The position numbers and the translations under genes were made by a program. Below are positions 16,657 to 25,314 of a DNA stretch of 28,804 nt, piece after piece. Under the pieces are notes generated by a model. It was not told the origin of the DNA and did no database searches. It was given only the letters and a program-made list of their open reading frames with translations. Origin of the DNA: Candidatus Latescibacterota bacterium (GTDB taxonomy: Bacteria > JAAXHH01 > JABIQT01). Each line of letters starts with the position of its first letter. The stretch's first letter is position 1. The stretch spans positions 1 through 28,804 of the forward strand of contig JABIQT010000323.1 of the NCBI GenBank assembly GCA_018667995.1, in the 5' to 3' direction.

Positions 16657-18819
16657 CTACCAGCTTTCGAGTATGATTGCAGCGCTGTTAACCTGCTCCG
16701 CAACCTGCGTCAGTGCACCCGTCACCACATTCATCATGGTGCGAGATTCGTCCCAGTTGTTTCGTTCAATGCCCTCGCGTACCCCTGGAATGGTCTTTAC
16801 ACCGTATCCCGTATCCAACCCCGGTGCGTATATCTGATGTTTGTACCAGGGACGCTTGGGAAGACCTTCCTCATAGCCAAAAGATCTCTCCGTCTTATAG
16901 AGAAGTTGGTTCACTCTGGCGAGCATGGCGGACGGCCCGGGAGACTTCATACCCGCGGAGTTCATGGCGGACTCGTACCTGGAAGCCGCTGCCCCATATG
17001 AATCTACTGCGGACCTCAGCGCCGCAAAATCCAATGCCGGGGCATCGGCGATACCCTTGTGGACCACTTCAATCTCGTCCACGTAACCGCCTATGGTCGA
17101 CACTGATTCTGAGAAGGAGAAGGGCAAGACGGATGCGCTAGCGAGACGCATCACAGCGGTACCGGTTGTCTGCGACAGCGCACGACCGTACTCAAATGTG
17201 GTATCGCTGTACTTCGTATACCAATCAAATGAATCATAGGCGGAATGATACACGCCCCCCGGACTGGCACCTCCATATCCCATGTTCAGGCTGGCTATGG
17301 TGAGAAAATCGATGAATACCGTATAGTCGGATCCAGAACCCAATGCGCCGATCGCCAGCGTGGATCGCTCGGCTATCTCGGTTTTCTTCTCCTCACTGCC
17401 CGCTTGCGACTGTCTGCGTTTCTTTGCAGCATCGAGCACACTATCACCGGTTTTAGGATCCGTTACATCACGAGCGACTTCTGTCACAAATCGCTCTAAT
17501 GAATGGGATCCCCCTGCGTTTAGCCATCCCTTGCCGTTGCTGTCCGTGTTGATGTATGCCACGGCTTTTTCTCGTAATTCCACCTGGTGTTTTTCCGCCC
17601 ACTCTGTGGAACCGATCAGACCCCACTCCTCAGCATCCCAAGAGGTAAGGACTATGGTTCTCTTTGGCCGCCATCCCTCTTTGAGTAGGGCACCGAAGGC
17701 ACGACCTACCTCCATGAGTGCGACATTTCCGCTCGTGGGATCCGAGGCACCATTGACCCACGCGTCATGGTGATTTCCATAAATGACCCATTCGTCGGGA
17801 AATGTGCTTCCTTCTATTCGAGCGATCACGTTGTAAACGGGGCTGATGGCCCAGTCAAATTTCAAGGTAAGCCGGATTTTGGAGGGGCCCGGTCCCACGT
17901 GATAGGTCATGGGCAGACCACCACGCCAATCAGACGGGGCCACAGGGCCGCCCAGGTTTTCAAGTAGAGGTAGCGCGTCACTGTAGGATATGGGCATTAC
18001 CGGTATCTTAACCAGAGTTTCAGCATCGGCCATGTCCAGTTTCCTGCCGCCAGCTTCGGATGCCCATCCGGGAGACAGGGGATCACCTGGATAAGTGGGC
18101 ATGTCCATAGTGCTGCCGCGCTGTATACCATTCCATGGTCGGTAGGGACCATCTGGCAGAATGTCGCCTGGCACGTATCCGTCATCCTCAGGATCTGAGT
18201 AAATCAGACATCCGATGGCACCTCGATCAGCCGCCAGACGCGGTTTGATGCCACGCCAGCTGCGACCGTACCGCACGATGACGATCTTTCCCGCGACATC
18301 AATCCCCAATTTCTCCAGCGCCTCGTAGTCCTCCGGTACGCCGTAGTTGACGTAGACCAATTGCCCCGTTACGTCTCCATCCGCTGAGTAGGCATTGTAC
18401 CCCGGCAGTTGTCCCTCATCGGAGGAATCCTTGTCCCATGACACCGCCGGTTCCTTCAGGCCAGCTACGAAGGCCGTAGGTTCCAACATTTCCAGGCGAC
18501 GCTCCGTAGGAACAGGCATCAATGCTTCAAATGTCTCTATGGAGGCATCCAATCCCCAGGACCGAAACTTATTGAGCACGTAATCGGCCACCTTCTTGCT
18601 ACCTGGGCCACCTGCGTGGTGGGGCTCTTCCGTGATCCACCGCATATAGGCCCGAAGGGAATCCGGTTGTGGCAGGGCACGAAATGATTCTTCCCATGAC
18701 TGCTGCCGGGCTAACTCATTGGGCCAAAAGCCCATAATGGGTTCGTCCTGTGCCATCGTGTGAGAGGGAATGAGGTATAGAGCCAGTATACAGGGCACTA
18801 TTAGCTTATATCGTTTCAC
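16657..18819 (-). CDS. Secreted M28 peptidase, glutamate carboxypeptidase II-like
   Basis: 720-residue exported zinc peptidase. The start is GTG 18819, because AGGAGG lies 5 bases upstream and the product then begins with a signal peptide (KRYK, then hydrophobic LIVPCILALYLI, cleavage near SHTMA-QD). A protease-associated insert follows (LDVAGKIVIVRYG-type region, here GIDVAGKIVIVRYGRSW). The M28 metal centre is complete: H and D in NHHDAWVNGASD, E-E in SWDAEEWGLIG, D in YINTDSNG, and H in HSAYDSFDWY. The C-terminal ~130 residues match the transferrin-receptor-like dimerisation domain. It probably trims acidic or other C-terminal residues from peptides in the periplasm or outside the cell. 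Confidence 0.93.
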   Translation of the reverse strand: MKRYKLIVPCILALYLIPSHTMAQDEPIMGFWPNELARQQSWEESFRALPQPDSLRAYMRWITEEPHHAGGPGSKKVADYVLNKFRSWGLDASIETFEALMPVPTERRLEMLEPTAFVAGLKEPAVSWDKDSSDEGQLPGYNAYSADGDVTGQLVYVNYGVPEDYEALEKLGIDVAGKIVIVRYGRSWRGIKPRLAADRGAIGCLIYSDPEDDGYVPGDILPDGPYRPWNGIQRGSTMDMPTYPGDPLSPGWASEAGGRKLDMADAETLVKIPVMPISYSDALPLLENLGGPVAPSDWRGGLPMTYHVGPGPSKIRLTLKFDWAISPVYNVIARIEGSTFPDEWVIYGNHHDAWVNGASDPTSGNVALMEVGRAFGALLKEGWRPKRTIVLTSWDAEEWGLIGSTEWAEKHQVELREKAVAYINTDSNGKGWLNAGGSHSLERFVTEVARDVTDPKTGDSVLDAAKKRRQSQAGSEEKKTEIAERSTLAIGALGSGSDYTVFIDFLTIASLNMGYGGASPGGVYHSAYDSFDWYTKYSDTTFEYGRALSQTTGTAVMRLASASVLPFSFSESVSTIGGYVDEIEVVHKGIADAPALDFAALRSAVDSYGAAASRYESAMNSAGMKSPGPSAMLARVNQLLYKTERSFGYEEGLPKRPWYKHQIYAPGLDTGYGVKTIPGVREGIERNNWDESRTMMNVVTGALTQVAEQVNSAAIILESW

Positions 18820-18859
18820 AAAATCCTCCTGGAGTATTGCGATGGATCCCTTGACCACG

Positions 18860-19267
18860 TCATCGCAGCAAGTGCCCCGAGCGAGTGCCAGGACGTATTT
18901 CACCATTCCACTGGTAATAGCGAAGAACGTGGTCGGCATGTAGTGTGTGTGCCACACCACGCAGCGTTGCCACCAGGTCCCCGGGGTTGAGTTGATATGT
19001 CTTTGAAGCACCGTCAGGCAGGTTCAGTGTTATCGATGGCGTCCCTTCGCGGAACAACCAGTATTCGTCAAAATCATGGTAGTGGAGTTCCACTTCCGTC
19101 CCGGCCGGCAAGACGTATTCGTGTAGGGATCCCATATCGGCCGGATCCAACAAAGTCGCCAGCGACTCGGGAATGCGTTCTCCTTGACTGAGTTTTACAA
19201 TGCAGAGATCAGGTGAGGTAATCATTGGCATAATAGGGATTGAACCGATGTTCTGTGTATCCGGCAA
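18860..19267 (-). CDS. Small cupin-domain protein
   Basis: 135-residue single-domain cupin. The metal-binding motif 1 is VELHYHDFDEYWLFREG (H-x-H, then E), and motif 2 is represented by GDLVATLRGVAHTLHAD. Such proteins are isomerases, dioxygenases or sugar-binding proteins; which one cannot be told. The TTG at 19267 directly abuts the FAH gene stop (TGA at 19270-19268), with GAGG 5 bases upstream inside that gene, so the two are translationally linked. ATG codons at residues 13 and 15 are alternative starts but lack a ribosome binding site. Confidence 0.8.
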   Translation of the reverse strand: MPDTQNIGSIPIMPMITSPDLCIVKLSQGERIPESLATLLDPADMGSLHEYVLPAGTEVELHYHDFDEYWLFREGTPSITLNLPDGASKTYQLNPGDLVATLRGVAHTLHADHVLRYYQWNGEIRPGTRSGHLLR

Positions 19268-20179
19268 TCAATCCTCTTCCTCCACCACGTTACGCAACAC
19301 TCCGAGATGTTCTATTTCTGCCTCAATCTCATCGCCGGATTTCAGGTACGTACCCGAAGTCTGGCCTACGCCAGACGGTGTTCCCGTCATGATAAGGTCA
19401 CCGGGTTCTAACGTGACAAGATGGGAACAGAAAGATACTATTTCGAAACAGTTGAAGATCATCTGCCCCGTATTGCCCTCCTGTCGCTTCTCACCATTGA
19501 CAGTAAGGCTCATCTTCAGGTTGTGCGGATCTGATATCTCGTCCCTGGTTACAAGATTCGGACCAATGGCGCCGAATGAATCGAACCATTTTCCGTTCAA
19601 CCAATCGAAGAATTCATCCATGGGACGTTCGGAACGTCCCTCTGCGATTGTGAGAGAGCGAGCCGACACATCGTTCGACACCACATATCCGGCGATGCAT
19701 TCCGTAGCGTCATCGACGTCCACGTTTTTGCACTCCTGGCCAATCACAATTGTCAACTCCAGCTCGTAATCCACAGTCTCGGACCACTGAGGCAACAGGA
19801 TTGGCTCGTTTGTCCCGATGATCGAGGTCCCCGGTTTCATGAATACGCGGGGTGTAATACCTGTCTTATCAACCGCGGTTCCTCCGCCTTCCTGAATGTG
19901 CGCCTGATAGTTCCCCGCCAGAGCAAGGACCTTTCCTGGAAACGGTACCGCCGCCAACAAGGTAACCTGGTCGAAACTAAGACTCGGAAAATCGCCTACT
20001 CGAGCTACGATATTGTTCGTGATTTCCAGCCCCTCATCGACGATAAGCAGTTCCGTCATATCGGAGGGAAGATCAACGCCTACTGCCGCCGCCAGCGCCG
20101 ATACATCACAGACGCTGTCACCGATACAGACGCCCGCACGTGCATCGCCATCGGGAGAGAGAAATGATACCAGTTTCAT
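19268..20179 (-). CDS. Fumarylacetoacetate hydrolase (FAH) family protein
   Basis: 303 residues. The C-terminal FAH fold carries the conserved NYQAHIQEGG, the metal-ligand acids in DYELELTIVIGQ, and SNDVSARSLT, followed by WFDSFGAIGP. Family members hydrolyse or decarboxylate beta-diketo acids in aromatic or sugar-acid breakdown. The N-terminal ~75 residues (MKLVSFLSPDGD) are the usual FAH_N-like region. ATG 20179 is chosen over the longer open frame because GGAGA lies 6 bases upstream and family members start with this sequence. A promoter candidate lies at 20251-20223. It is the first gene of a probable operon with the cupin and the M28 peptidase. Confidence 0.9.
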   Translation of the reverse strand: MKLVSFLSPDGDARAGVCIGDSVCDVSALAAAVGVDLPSDMTELLIVDEGLEITNNIVARVGDFPSLSFDQVTLLAAVPFPGKVLALAGNYQAHIQEGGGTAVDKTGITPRVFMKPGTSIIGTNEPILLPQWSETVDYELELTIVIGQECKNVDVDDATECIAGYVVSNDVSARSLTIAEGRSERPMDEFFDWLNGKWFDSFGAIGPNLVTRDEISDPHNLKMSLTVNGEKRQEGNTGQMIFNCFEIVSFCSHLVTLEPGDLIMTGTPSGVGQTSGTYLKSGDEIEAEIEHLGVLRNVVEEED

Positions 20180-20222
20180 GGGGATTCTCCAGGATAGTTT
20201 CGTTTGTTTTGAGGTGTTTTGA

Positions 20223-20251
20223 AATATGTCTGGCATACCCGGAGAGGTCAA
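20223..20251 (-). promoter_or_regulatory. Sigma-70-type promoter candidate for the FAH-cupin-M28 genes
   Basis: On the minus strand TTGACC (20251-20246) is followed by 17 bases and CATATT (20228-20223). Transcription would start near 20216, leaving a leader of about 37 bases before ATG 20179. The -35 matches the consensus in five of six positions and the -10 in four. Confidence 0.5.
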
Positions 20252-20300
20252 GCAAATAAGGGTATTCGAACATCAACAGGTGAGAGCAAGATATCGAAAT

Positions 20301-21257
20301 CTATCCCATAATCTGCCGCAGCGATTCTGAACCCAGATTGCCACCGGAAAACAGAGCGGCCACTCGAAGCCCCTGCCAGTTTTGAGACTCCTTTAGACAC
20401 ATTGCGAATACCGCGGCAGCCGCACCCTCAGCCACATAACCGGTCTGCTCGAAGACGACGGATATGGCGGACATCATCTCACGCTCCGTAACCAGATGCA
20501 TATCATCCACTTTGTCTTTAAGGACGTCAAATGCAAGACCGCCGGGAAAGGTGGTGGCAAGCCCACCAGCAAACGTTTTGCTGGTCTCTGTAGTCACGCG
20601 GCTGCCCTGTTTCCACGATAGAAGAACGGAAGGTGCCTGCTCTGCCTGAACGCCAATAATCTTCACGGAGGGGTTGATGGCCTTGATGGCAACGCTCATT
20701 CCTGCTATGAGGTTTCCGCCGCCAACAGGTACCACCACTATGTCCAGATCCGGGGCTGCTTCCATTATTTCGAGACCGATTGTACCCGCGCCGGCCATCA
20801 AACCAAAATCCTCGCCATCCTCTATATATCTCAGCCCATCCTCACGCGCCATCTTGGCTGCATGTTCGAACCCATCTGAGATGGTATCGCCATGCACGTG
20901 AAGCTGGGCGCCAAGGAGTTGTATGGCACGGCTCTTTACTTCCGGCGTGCCATGTGGAACGACCACCGTCACCGGTATATCCAATGCTCGGCCACCATAG
21001 GCAATTCCCTGTCCGTGGTTGCCCGTTGAGGCTGTCACTACACCGTGCCTCCGCTGGTCATCGGTCAGCAAGGTCATAGTGTAGATTCCACCACGGATCT
21101 TGAAGGAACCAATGGGTTGGTGGTTCTCGTACTTGATGAGCATATCAACATCGAGGAGTTTACTGAATCCGGGTGAACGATGCATAGGTGTCGGCTGCAG
21201 AAAGCCGGCCAGCACTTTTCGTGCTTTAATGATGTCCAGCAGAATTGGATGTCGCAT
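20301..21257 (-). CDS. Threonine/serine dehydratase-like PLP enzyme
   Basis: 318-residue fold-type II PLP enzyme. The cofactor lysine is K53 in GSFKIRGG, and the phosphate-binding glycine loop is GGGNLIAG. The short length, without a C-terminal ACT regulatory domain, matches catabolic threonine dehydratase, serine racemase or hydroxyaspartate ammonia-lyase rather than biosynthetic IlvA. It would release ammonia and a 2-oxo acid from a hydroxy amino acid, or racemise serine. ATG 21257 has GGGGGA a few bases upstream. It lies 65 bp after the TonB-family gene and 121 bp before FAH, which has its own promoter candidate. Confidence 0.92.
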   Translation of the reverse strand: MRHPILLDIIKARKVLAGFLQPTPMHRSPGFSKLLDVDMLIKYENHQPIGSFKIRGGIYTMTLLTDDQRRHGVVTASTGNHGQGIAYGGRALDIPVTVVVPHGTPEVKSRAIQLLGAQLHVHGDTISDGFEHAAKMAREDGLRYIEDGEDFGLMAGAGTIGLEIMEAAPDLDIVVVPVGGGNLIAGMSVAIKAINPSVKIIGVQAEQAPSVLLSWKQGSRVTTETSKTFAGGLATTFPGGLAFDVLKDKVDDMHLVTEREMMSAISVVFEQTGYVAEGAAAAVFAMCLKESQNWQGLRVAALFSGGNLGSESLRQIMG

Positions 21258-21322
21258 GCGTCCCCCATTGACCGTCGGTTTTGATCGGCCTTTCGTCTTC
21301 AGCGTGCCGACCGACTGACGGT

Positions 21323-22438
21323 CTATTCGTCCTTGCCGATGATCTGGTAATAGAAAGTACCTGTGATTTCGAGGAAGGGATCTGGAAAATCATAGGGTAA
21401 TGGCCTGAGGGGAAGTGAGGCCAGTATCGCGTTCTGGCTCGATCTTTTGAGCGATTCGTACCCCTCATCATATTGCTCACGTCGCGATAGAAATTGAAAA
21501 TCCTCAATGTGACCGTCCGGGAAGATCTTGAGGTTGACCTTCACGCGGCCGCTCAACAGACCCATTCGAAATGCGGGAGGCGGATACCAGTGCCTGCGGA
21601 TCGCTTCCCTGAGTTCATACAAGTAGGGTGCGTAATCCCAAGCCACGGTGCTGAAGGAGAAATCGCCAAAGTCCTTCGAAAGGGAAAACTGACTGTCATA
21701 CGTCGGATTGAGTCTCCCTGGACCGGCTGTGAGCCCGAAGGACTTGTGTCGTTCATAGGTTGGCCTGCCTCGATTAGGCCGGCGGTCCTGATCATCTAAT
21801 GGCACGACCACCATGGCTCTATCGACCAGATCCATGGGTTCCGCCGGTTCCATTTCCTTTTCTTCTTGAGTTCGGCCATCCTGGTACTGCTCTCGTAGGA
21901 TCATGTCGGGATTCCACATGGGTATTTCGTCAGACTGTCGAAAACTCTTGATACCACCGACTCGTGGAGTCAAAACACGTGTTCCTCCTGAAGGATCTGA
22001 GTGCTGCGCAAGGGGTCCGGCATCGTCCATGACTACGATGTCCCGCTGAAGCCCCTTGGAAAAGGGATCATCTTCAGGCAGGTTTTCTGCGATTTCAGGA
22101 TTTTTCGATAGGGCGTTCTTATCCGCTATACGAGGGGTATCTTCTTCTGGGCGATCAGGGGTAGCAAGACGATCGGGAACATCAACTAATTCTCTCGGCT
22201 GATTCATTACATTGAGAACCTGTTCTTCTCGCTGAGGCAGCTTTTCATAGGGAACAATACGCACCATTTCACCGGGAGCCGGCCGTTCCAGGAAACCTGA
22301 AAAAAGCATCCAGGCGCCACCGGCAAGATGCACGGCGACAGTAACGATGAAGGCAACCCAGATATAGCGCGAGGTCCGCTTCTGAAAGTCGCTCGTGCGG
22401 GCGACCATACGGGATATGGGAGAGAATTCTGTAGCCAT
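21323..22438 (-). CDS. TonB-family energy-transducer protein
   Basis: 371 residues. One N-terminal transmembrane helix (about 25-50) is followed by a long charged, proline-containing periplasmic region. A C-terminal TonB-like domain follows (about 270-365: YLYELREAIRRHWYPPPAF, then GRVKVNLKIFPDGHIEDFQFLS). It presumably contacts outer-membrane receptors or acts as a TonB-like spanning protein. ExbB and ExbD are not in the window. The ribosome binding site is poor. The middle region is unusually long and acidic and is not recognised as any known domain. The presence of this protein indicates a two-membrane cell envelope. Confidence 0.8.
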   Translation of the reverse strand: MATEFSPISRMVARTSDFQKRTSRYIWVAFIVTVAVHLAGGAWMLFSGFLERPAPGEMVRIVPYEKLPQREEQVLNVMNQPRELVDVPDRLATPDRPEEDTPRIADKNALSKNPEIAENLPEDDPFSKGLQRDIVVMDDAGPLAQHSDPSGGTRVLTPRVGGIKSFRQSDEIPMWNPDMILREQYQDGRTQEEKEMEPAEPMDLVDRAMVVVPLDDQDRRPNRGRPTYERHKSFGLTAGPGRLNPTYDSQFSLSKDFGDFSFSTVAWDYAPYLYELREAIRRHWYPPPAFRMGLLSGRVKVNLKIFPDGHIEDFQFLSRREQYDEGYESLKRSSQNAILASLPLRPLPYDFPDPFLEITGTFYYQIIGKDE

Positions 22439-22529
22439 GCATGCGATCTGGTGTTGTTTTAAATGAGTTTGACAGCGTAGGTAAGGAACGCCTCTCTGGG
22501 GAAGGGGGTTCCATGGTAGACTTTGAACG

Positions 22530-23564
22530 CTACACTGTAGTGCGCAATCCTAAGCGAGACCTGACTTCATCCAGTGTTTCGATGACCATGGACTTTATTC
22601 TGCTCGCGCCAGATTTCAGGGCGTCCCTTGCCTCATCGGGATGCACAACAAGATCATGATATCGGGACTGAATTGGTTCTATCTCGGCAATCATATTCTC
22701 AGCCAGCATCTTCTTGCAGTCTACACAGCCAATCCCCGCGCTTCGACATTCCGTGTTGATCATTTCAATCTGGTCCTCTGGAGAGAAGGAATTATGCAGG
22801 GAAAAGATGTTGCATACATCCGGATTACCTGGATCAGTCCTGCGCTTACGATCGGGATCTGTAAACGCGGTGGAGAGTTTTTTGCGAATGGCGTCGGGCT
22901 CGTCTTTCATGGAGATATCGTTGCCGCGACTCTTACTCATCTTGTGCTGACCGTCCAACCCCATAATCCGCGGCGCCGGACTGTAGAGCGTGCGGGCCTC
23001 TGGAAAAGTATCGCCGTATTGATGGTTGAATCTGCGGGCAATCTCGCGGGTCAACTCAAGGTGCTGAGACTGGTCGTCTCCTACAGGCACACCATTGGCT
23101 TTGGGCCCAAGGACGTCAGCGGCCTGGAGCACCGGATAAGTGAACAATCCTGCATTGATATTCTGCTGGTGCTGCGAGGATTTGTCCTTGAATTGCGTCA
23201 TTCGCTCCAAGGCCCCCATAGAAGTCACCGTATTGAACACCCAAGCCAGCTCAGTAGTTTCGGGAACATCGGATTGCACAAAGAGGGTGCATTTCTCTGG
23301 ATCCAGTCCGCACGCCATTCCCATGAGAGCCGTGTCGAGAATGGCGTGTGGCATTTCTGCCGGATCGTATTCAATAGTAATGGCATGATAATCCACCACA
23401 CAGTAGATGCAATCGTATTGGGGTATCAAGCGAACCCAGTTGCTGAGAGCTCCCAGATAATTGCCTATGTGAATCTCACCCGTGGGCTGAATGCCACTAT
23501 ATATACGGGTTACTGCTGGTTTAGATTCCTTGTCCTTGCCCGTTTCGGTGTCTTGCTCTGCCAT
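22530..23564 (-). CDS. trpS: Tryptophanyl-tRNA synthetase
   Basis: 344-residue class I synthetase charging tRNA-Trp. The HIGH-type motif is HIGNYLGAL (32-40) after SGIQPTGEI, and the KMSKS motif is intact in HKMSKSRGN. The C-terminal part has the typical GCVDCKKML. The start is the ATG at 23564; the open frame extends upstream to 23759 but has no family-like sequence there. GGAG lies 11 bases upstream of the ATG. A promoter candidate (TTGACA) and a leader of about 120 bases with alternative hairpins lie upstream. The TonB-family gene follows 91 bp downstream. Confidence 0.97.
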   Translation of the reverse strand: MAEQDTETGKDKESKPAVTRIYSGIQPTGEIHIGNYLGALSNWVRLIPQYDCIYCVVDYHAITIEYDPAEMPHAILDTALMGMACGLDPEKCTLFVQSDVPETTELAWVFNTVTSMGALERMTQFKDKSSQHQQNINAGLFTYPVLQAADVLGPKANGVPVGDDQSQHLELTREIARRFNHQYGDTFPEARTLYSPAPRIMGLDGQHKMSKSRGNDISMKDEPDAIRKKLSTAFTDPDRKRRTDPGNPDVCNIFSLHNSFSPEDQIEMINTECRSAGIGCVDCKKMLAENMIAEIEPIQSRYHDLVVHPDEARDALKSGASRIKSMVIETLDEVRSRLGLRTTV

Positions 23565-23589
23565 GTAATTCTCAGCTCCATATATACGG

Positions 23590-23615
23590 CCCGAATCGGG
23601 ATTCAAAAGATCCCG
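23590..23615 (-). promoter_or_regulatory. Mutually exclusive hairpins in the trpS leader
   Basis: CGGGAT (23597-23602) pairs with ATCCCG (23610-23615) across a 7-base loop. The same CGGG bases can instead pair with CCCGA (23590-23594) to give a CCCGA/TCGGG hairpin whose single-base loop is tight. Only one can form at a time, about 25 bases before the trpS start codon. No Trp-rich leader peptide or T-box sequence is seen, so any attenuation role is speculative. Confidence 0.3.
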
Positions 23616-23682
23616 AGGACCGGAAGAAATGCATTGTGTCAGATGTCCTTCTGATGTATTTTGTGCTGACTCTTTCCGGGCT

Positions 23683-23713
23683 CCTATATGAGGTTTCCGG
23701 GGGGTTTTGTCAA
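23683..23713 (-). promoter_or_regulatory. Promoter candidate for trpS
   Basis: On the minus strand a perfect TTGACA (23713-23708) precedes a -10 candidate: CATATA at a 17-base spacing or TATAGG at 19 bases. Transcription would begin near 23676 and give a leader of about 110 bases. Confidence 0.5.
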
Positions 23714-23930
23714 GGAAAAACACCGCCGTATGAAGCCCTATAAGCAGCGATAAAATCAACGCTTATGCACAAGAACAATGATTCACGGCGGTTGCAGAAT
23801 CCCTGGCAAAAATGAGTATCGATCCACCCTTATAATTGACATCGAGCGTAGCACACAATGCCCTGTGGGGAAACGATGTGGGACGCATATTCATTTTGAA
23901 TAGATAGTCGATTCAACCTTGGGGCTCCCT

Positions 23931-24356
23931 ATGGATTTCATCATCGACCAGATAGCGGTCGGAAGCTATGAAGACGCCATAAATCTTCAGGTATTACAGG
24001 CAAATGACATAACAGCCGTATTGGACCTTGCCCGTGAGGTTAGTTACTCCCTTCCACCGAGTATTTTGCGGCTGAAGATTCCTCTGGAAGACCGGGTCCC
24101 GATGAAGCAAGAATATATCCGGCTTGCCGTAAACTGGTTGAGAAACGCGGCAGAGGAACGCCGCGTGCTGGTACACTGCCTGGCCGGCATTTCCAGATCG
24201 GTCACCATTGTCATGTGTTACCTTCATGAAGTTCAGGGCTTTTCCCTGGAGGACGCTTACGGCATGATTCGATCCAAGCGCTTTCAGGCAAATCCCCATC
24301 CAGCGCTCCTGGACTCCATACATGAGTATTACGAGGTAGAGAACAAGATGTTTTGA
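23931..24356 (+). CDS. Dual-specificity protein phosphatase-like enzyme
   Basis: 141-residue compact cysteine phosphatase resembling eukaryotic DUSPs. The P-loop is VHCLAGISRSVT, the HCxxGxxRS signature with catalytic Cys and Arg intact. The general-acid loop is IPLEDR and the family-like C-terminus includes AYGMIRSKRFQANPHPALL. It probably dephosphorylates Ser/Thr/Tyr phosphoproteins or a phosphorylated small molecule; the cytoplasmic location is inferred from the lack of a signal peptide. ATG 23931 has GGGG 6 bases upstream and is preferred to the TTG at 23919. It is followed closely by larE (48 bp from stop to the preferred GTG). Confidence 0.9.
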   Translation: MDFIIDQIAVGSYEDAINLQVLQANDITAVLDLAREVSYSLPPSILRLKIPLEDRVPMKQEYIRLAVNWLRNAAEERRVLVHCLAGISRSVTIVMCYLHEVQGFSLEDAYGMIRSKRFQANPHPALLDSIHEYYEVENKMF

Positions 24357-24403
24357 GCTGTTCAACAACACGGATCAGAAAGCCTAACAAGAGAGATAGA
24401 ATT

Positions 24404-25294
24404 GTGAGTGTCGATCTGGACAGTCCATTAAATCACAAATACGAAAACCTGAAGCAGAATCTCCGCAGCATGGGAAGTACGCTCGTCGCATTCTCTGCCG
24501 GCGTGGACAGCACCCTACTGCTGAAAGTTGCCTTTGATGTTCTGGGCGACCAAGCCATGGGCGTTACGGGCGTATCCGAGTCCCTCGCTATGGAGGAGAA
24601 GAACGATGCCGAAATTCTGTCTCAATGGATCGGCGTCCGGCATCGTTTCGTTGACACCGAAGAGATCTACAATGCAGATTATATGGCCAATAGCCCGCGT
24701 CGATGTTATTTCTGTAGAGACGGATTATATACCAAGCTGAAACAGGTTGCCGTAGAAGAACAACTTGAGGTCATCTGCGAAGGCAGTATCGTGGATGACG
24801 CTTCGGACTTCCGTCCAGGGAGAGTAGCCATCCGTGAACACGGAGTACGAAGCCCACTTATGGATGCAAATCTGTCGAAGGAAGAAGTACGGATGCTCTC
24901 GGTTCATCTGGACCTGCCGACATCCGATAAACCCTCTCTGGCTTGTCTGTCGTCGCGCTTCCCCTACGGCACTGAGATTACAGTAGAGGGACTGAGCCAG
25001 GTGGGACAGGCCGAGGCGTTCGTCCGCTCCTTCGGAATCAAACAATTCCGCGTCAGACACCACGGCGCAATCGCCCGAATTGAGGCGGAGCCCACCGATA
25101 TGTCCGTTGTGCTGCAGCACCGAGACGAAATCGTCGATCGCCTCAAGGAATTGGGATATTCCTACATAGCAATGGATCTTGAGGGATTTCGTTCTGGCAG
25201 CATGAATGAGGTGCTGAGCAAGGACTCGAAAGTAAACCAGGCCAACGTCGCCGCTCCAGATCCTGGCCTGTTACAGATTGATAATGCCGGATAG
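24404..25294 (+). CDS. larE: LarE-type sacrificial sulfur transferase
   Basis: 296 residues. The N-terminal ATP pyrophosphatase loop is SAGVDS (31-36), where most members have SGGxDS. The family's CYFC pair is at 101-104, and C181 in ACLSSRFPYG lies near the sacrificial Cys176 of the Lactobacillus enzyme. LarE gives its cysteine sulfur to the pyridinium dicarboxylate precursor of the nickel-pincer cofactor of lactate racemase. LarA, LarB and LarC are not in the window. GTG 24404 is chosen over TTG 24353 because it gives the family N-terminal length, although its ribosome binding site (AGAGAG) is weak; the TTG overlaps the phosphatase stop. PP-loop relatives with other sulfur-transfer roles are an alternative. 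Confidence 0.88.
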   Translation: MSVDLDSPLNHKYENLKQNLRSMGSTLVAFSAGVDSTLLLKVAFDVLGDQAMGVTGVSESLAMEEKNDAEILSQWIGVRHRFVDTEEIYNADYMANSPRRCYFCRDGLYTKLKQVAVEEQLEVICEGSIVDDASDFRPGRVAIREHGVRSPLMDANLSKEEVRMLSVHLDLPTSDKPSLACLSSRFPYGTEITVEGLSQVGQAEAFVRSFGIKQFRVRHHGAIARIEAEPTDMSVVLQHRDEIVDRLKELGYSYIAMDLEGFRSGSMNEVLSKDSKVNQANVAAPDPGLLQIDNAG

Positions 25295-25314
25295 CAGTAT
25301 CCTCCCGTAGTAAC

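Larger units (their letters stand above)
23565..23930. other. 366-bp divergent intergenic region
   Basis: It separates leftward trpS from the rightward phosphatase gene. The trpS promoter and leader hairpins are listed separately. On the plus strand TATAAT occurs at 23831-23836, but no convincing -35 precedes it, and the TTGACA overlapping it (23836-23841) has no -10 at 17 bases. No gene or tRNA is visible. Confidence 0.5.

Noticed and set aside
19222-19252. GGTTCAATCCC on the minus strand, resembling a tRNA 3' half
   Set aside because: It is the start of the cupin gene; T-stem pairing fails and no CCA-flanked acceptor arm exists.
22489-22516. GGAAC...GTTCC hairpin as a terminator after trpS
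   Set aside because: The stem has only five base pairs with a long loop and no T run.
22641-23654. 337-codon open frame on the plus strand
   Set aside because: It lies opposite trpS, has no family-like sequence, and trpS is certain.
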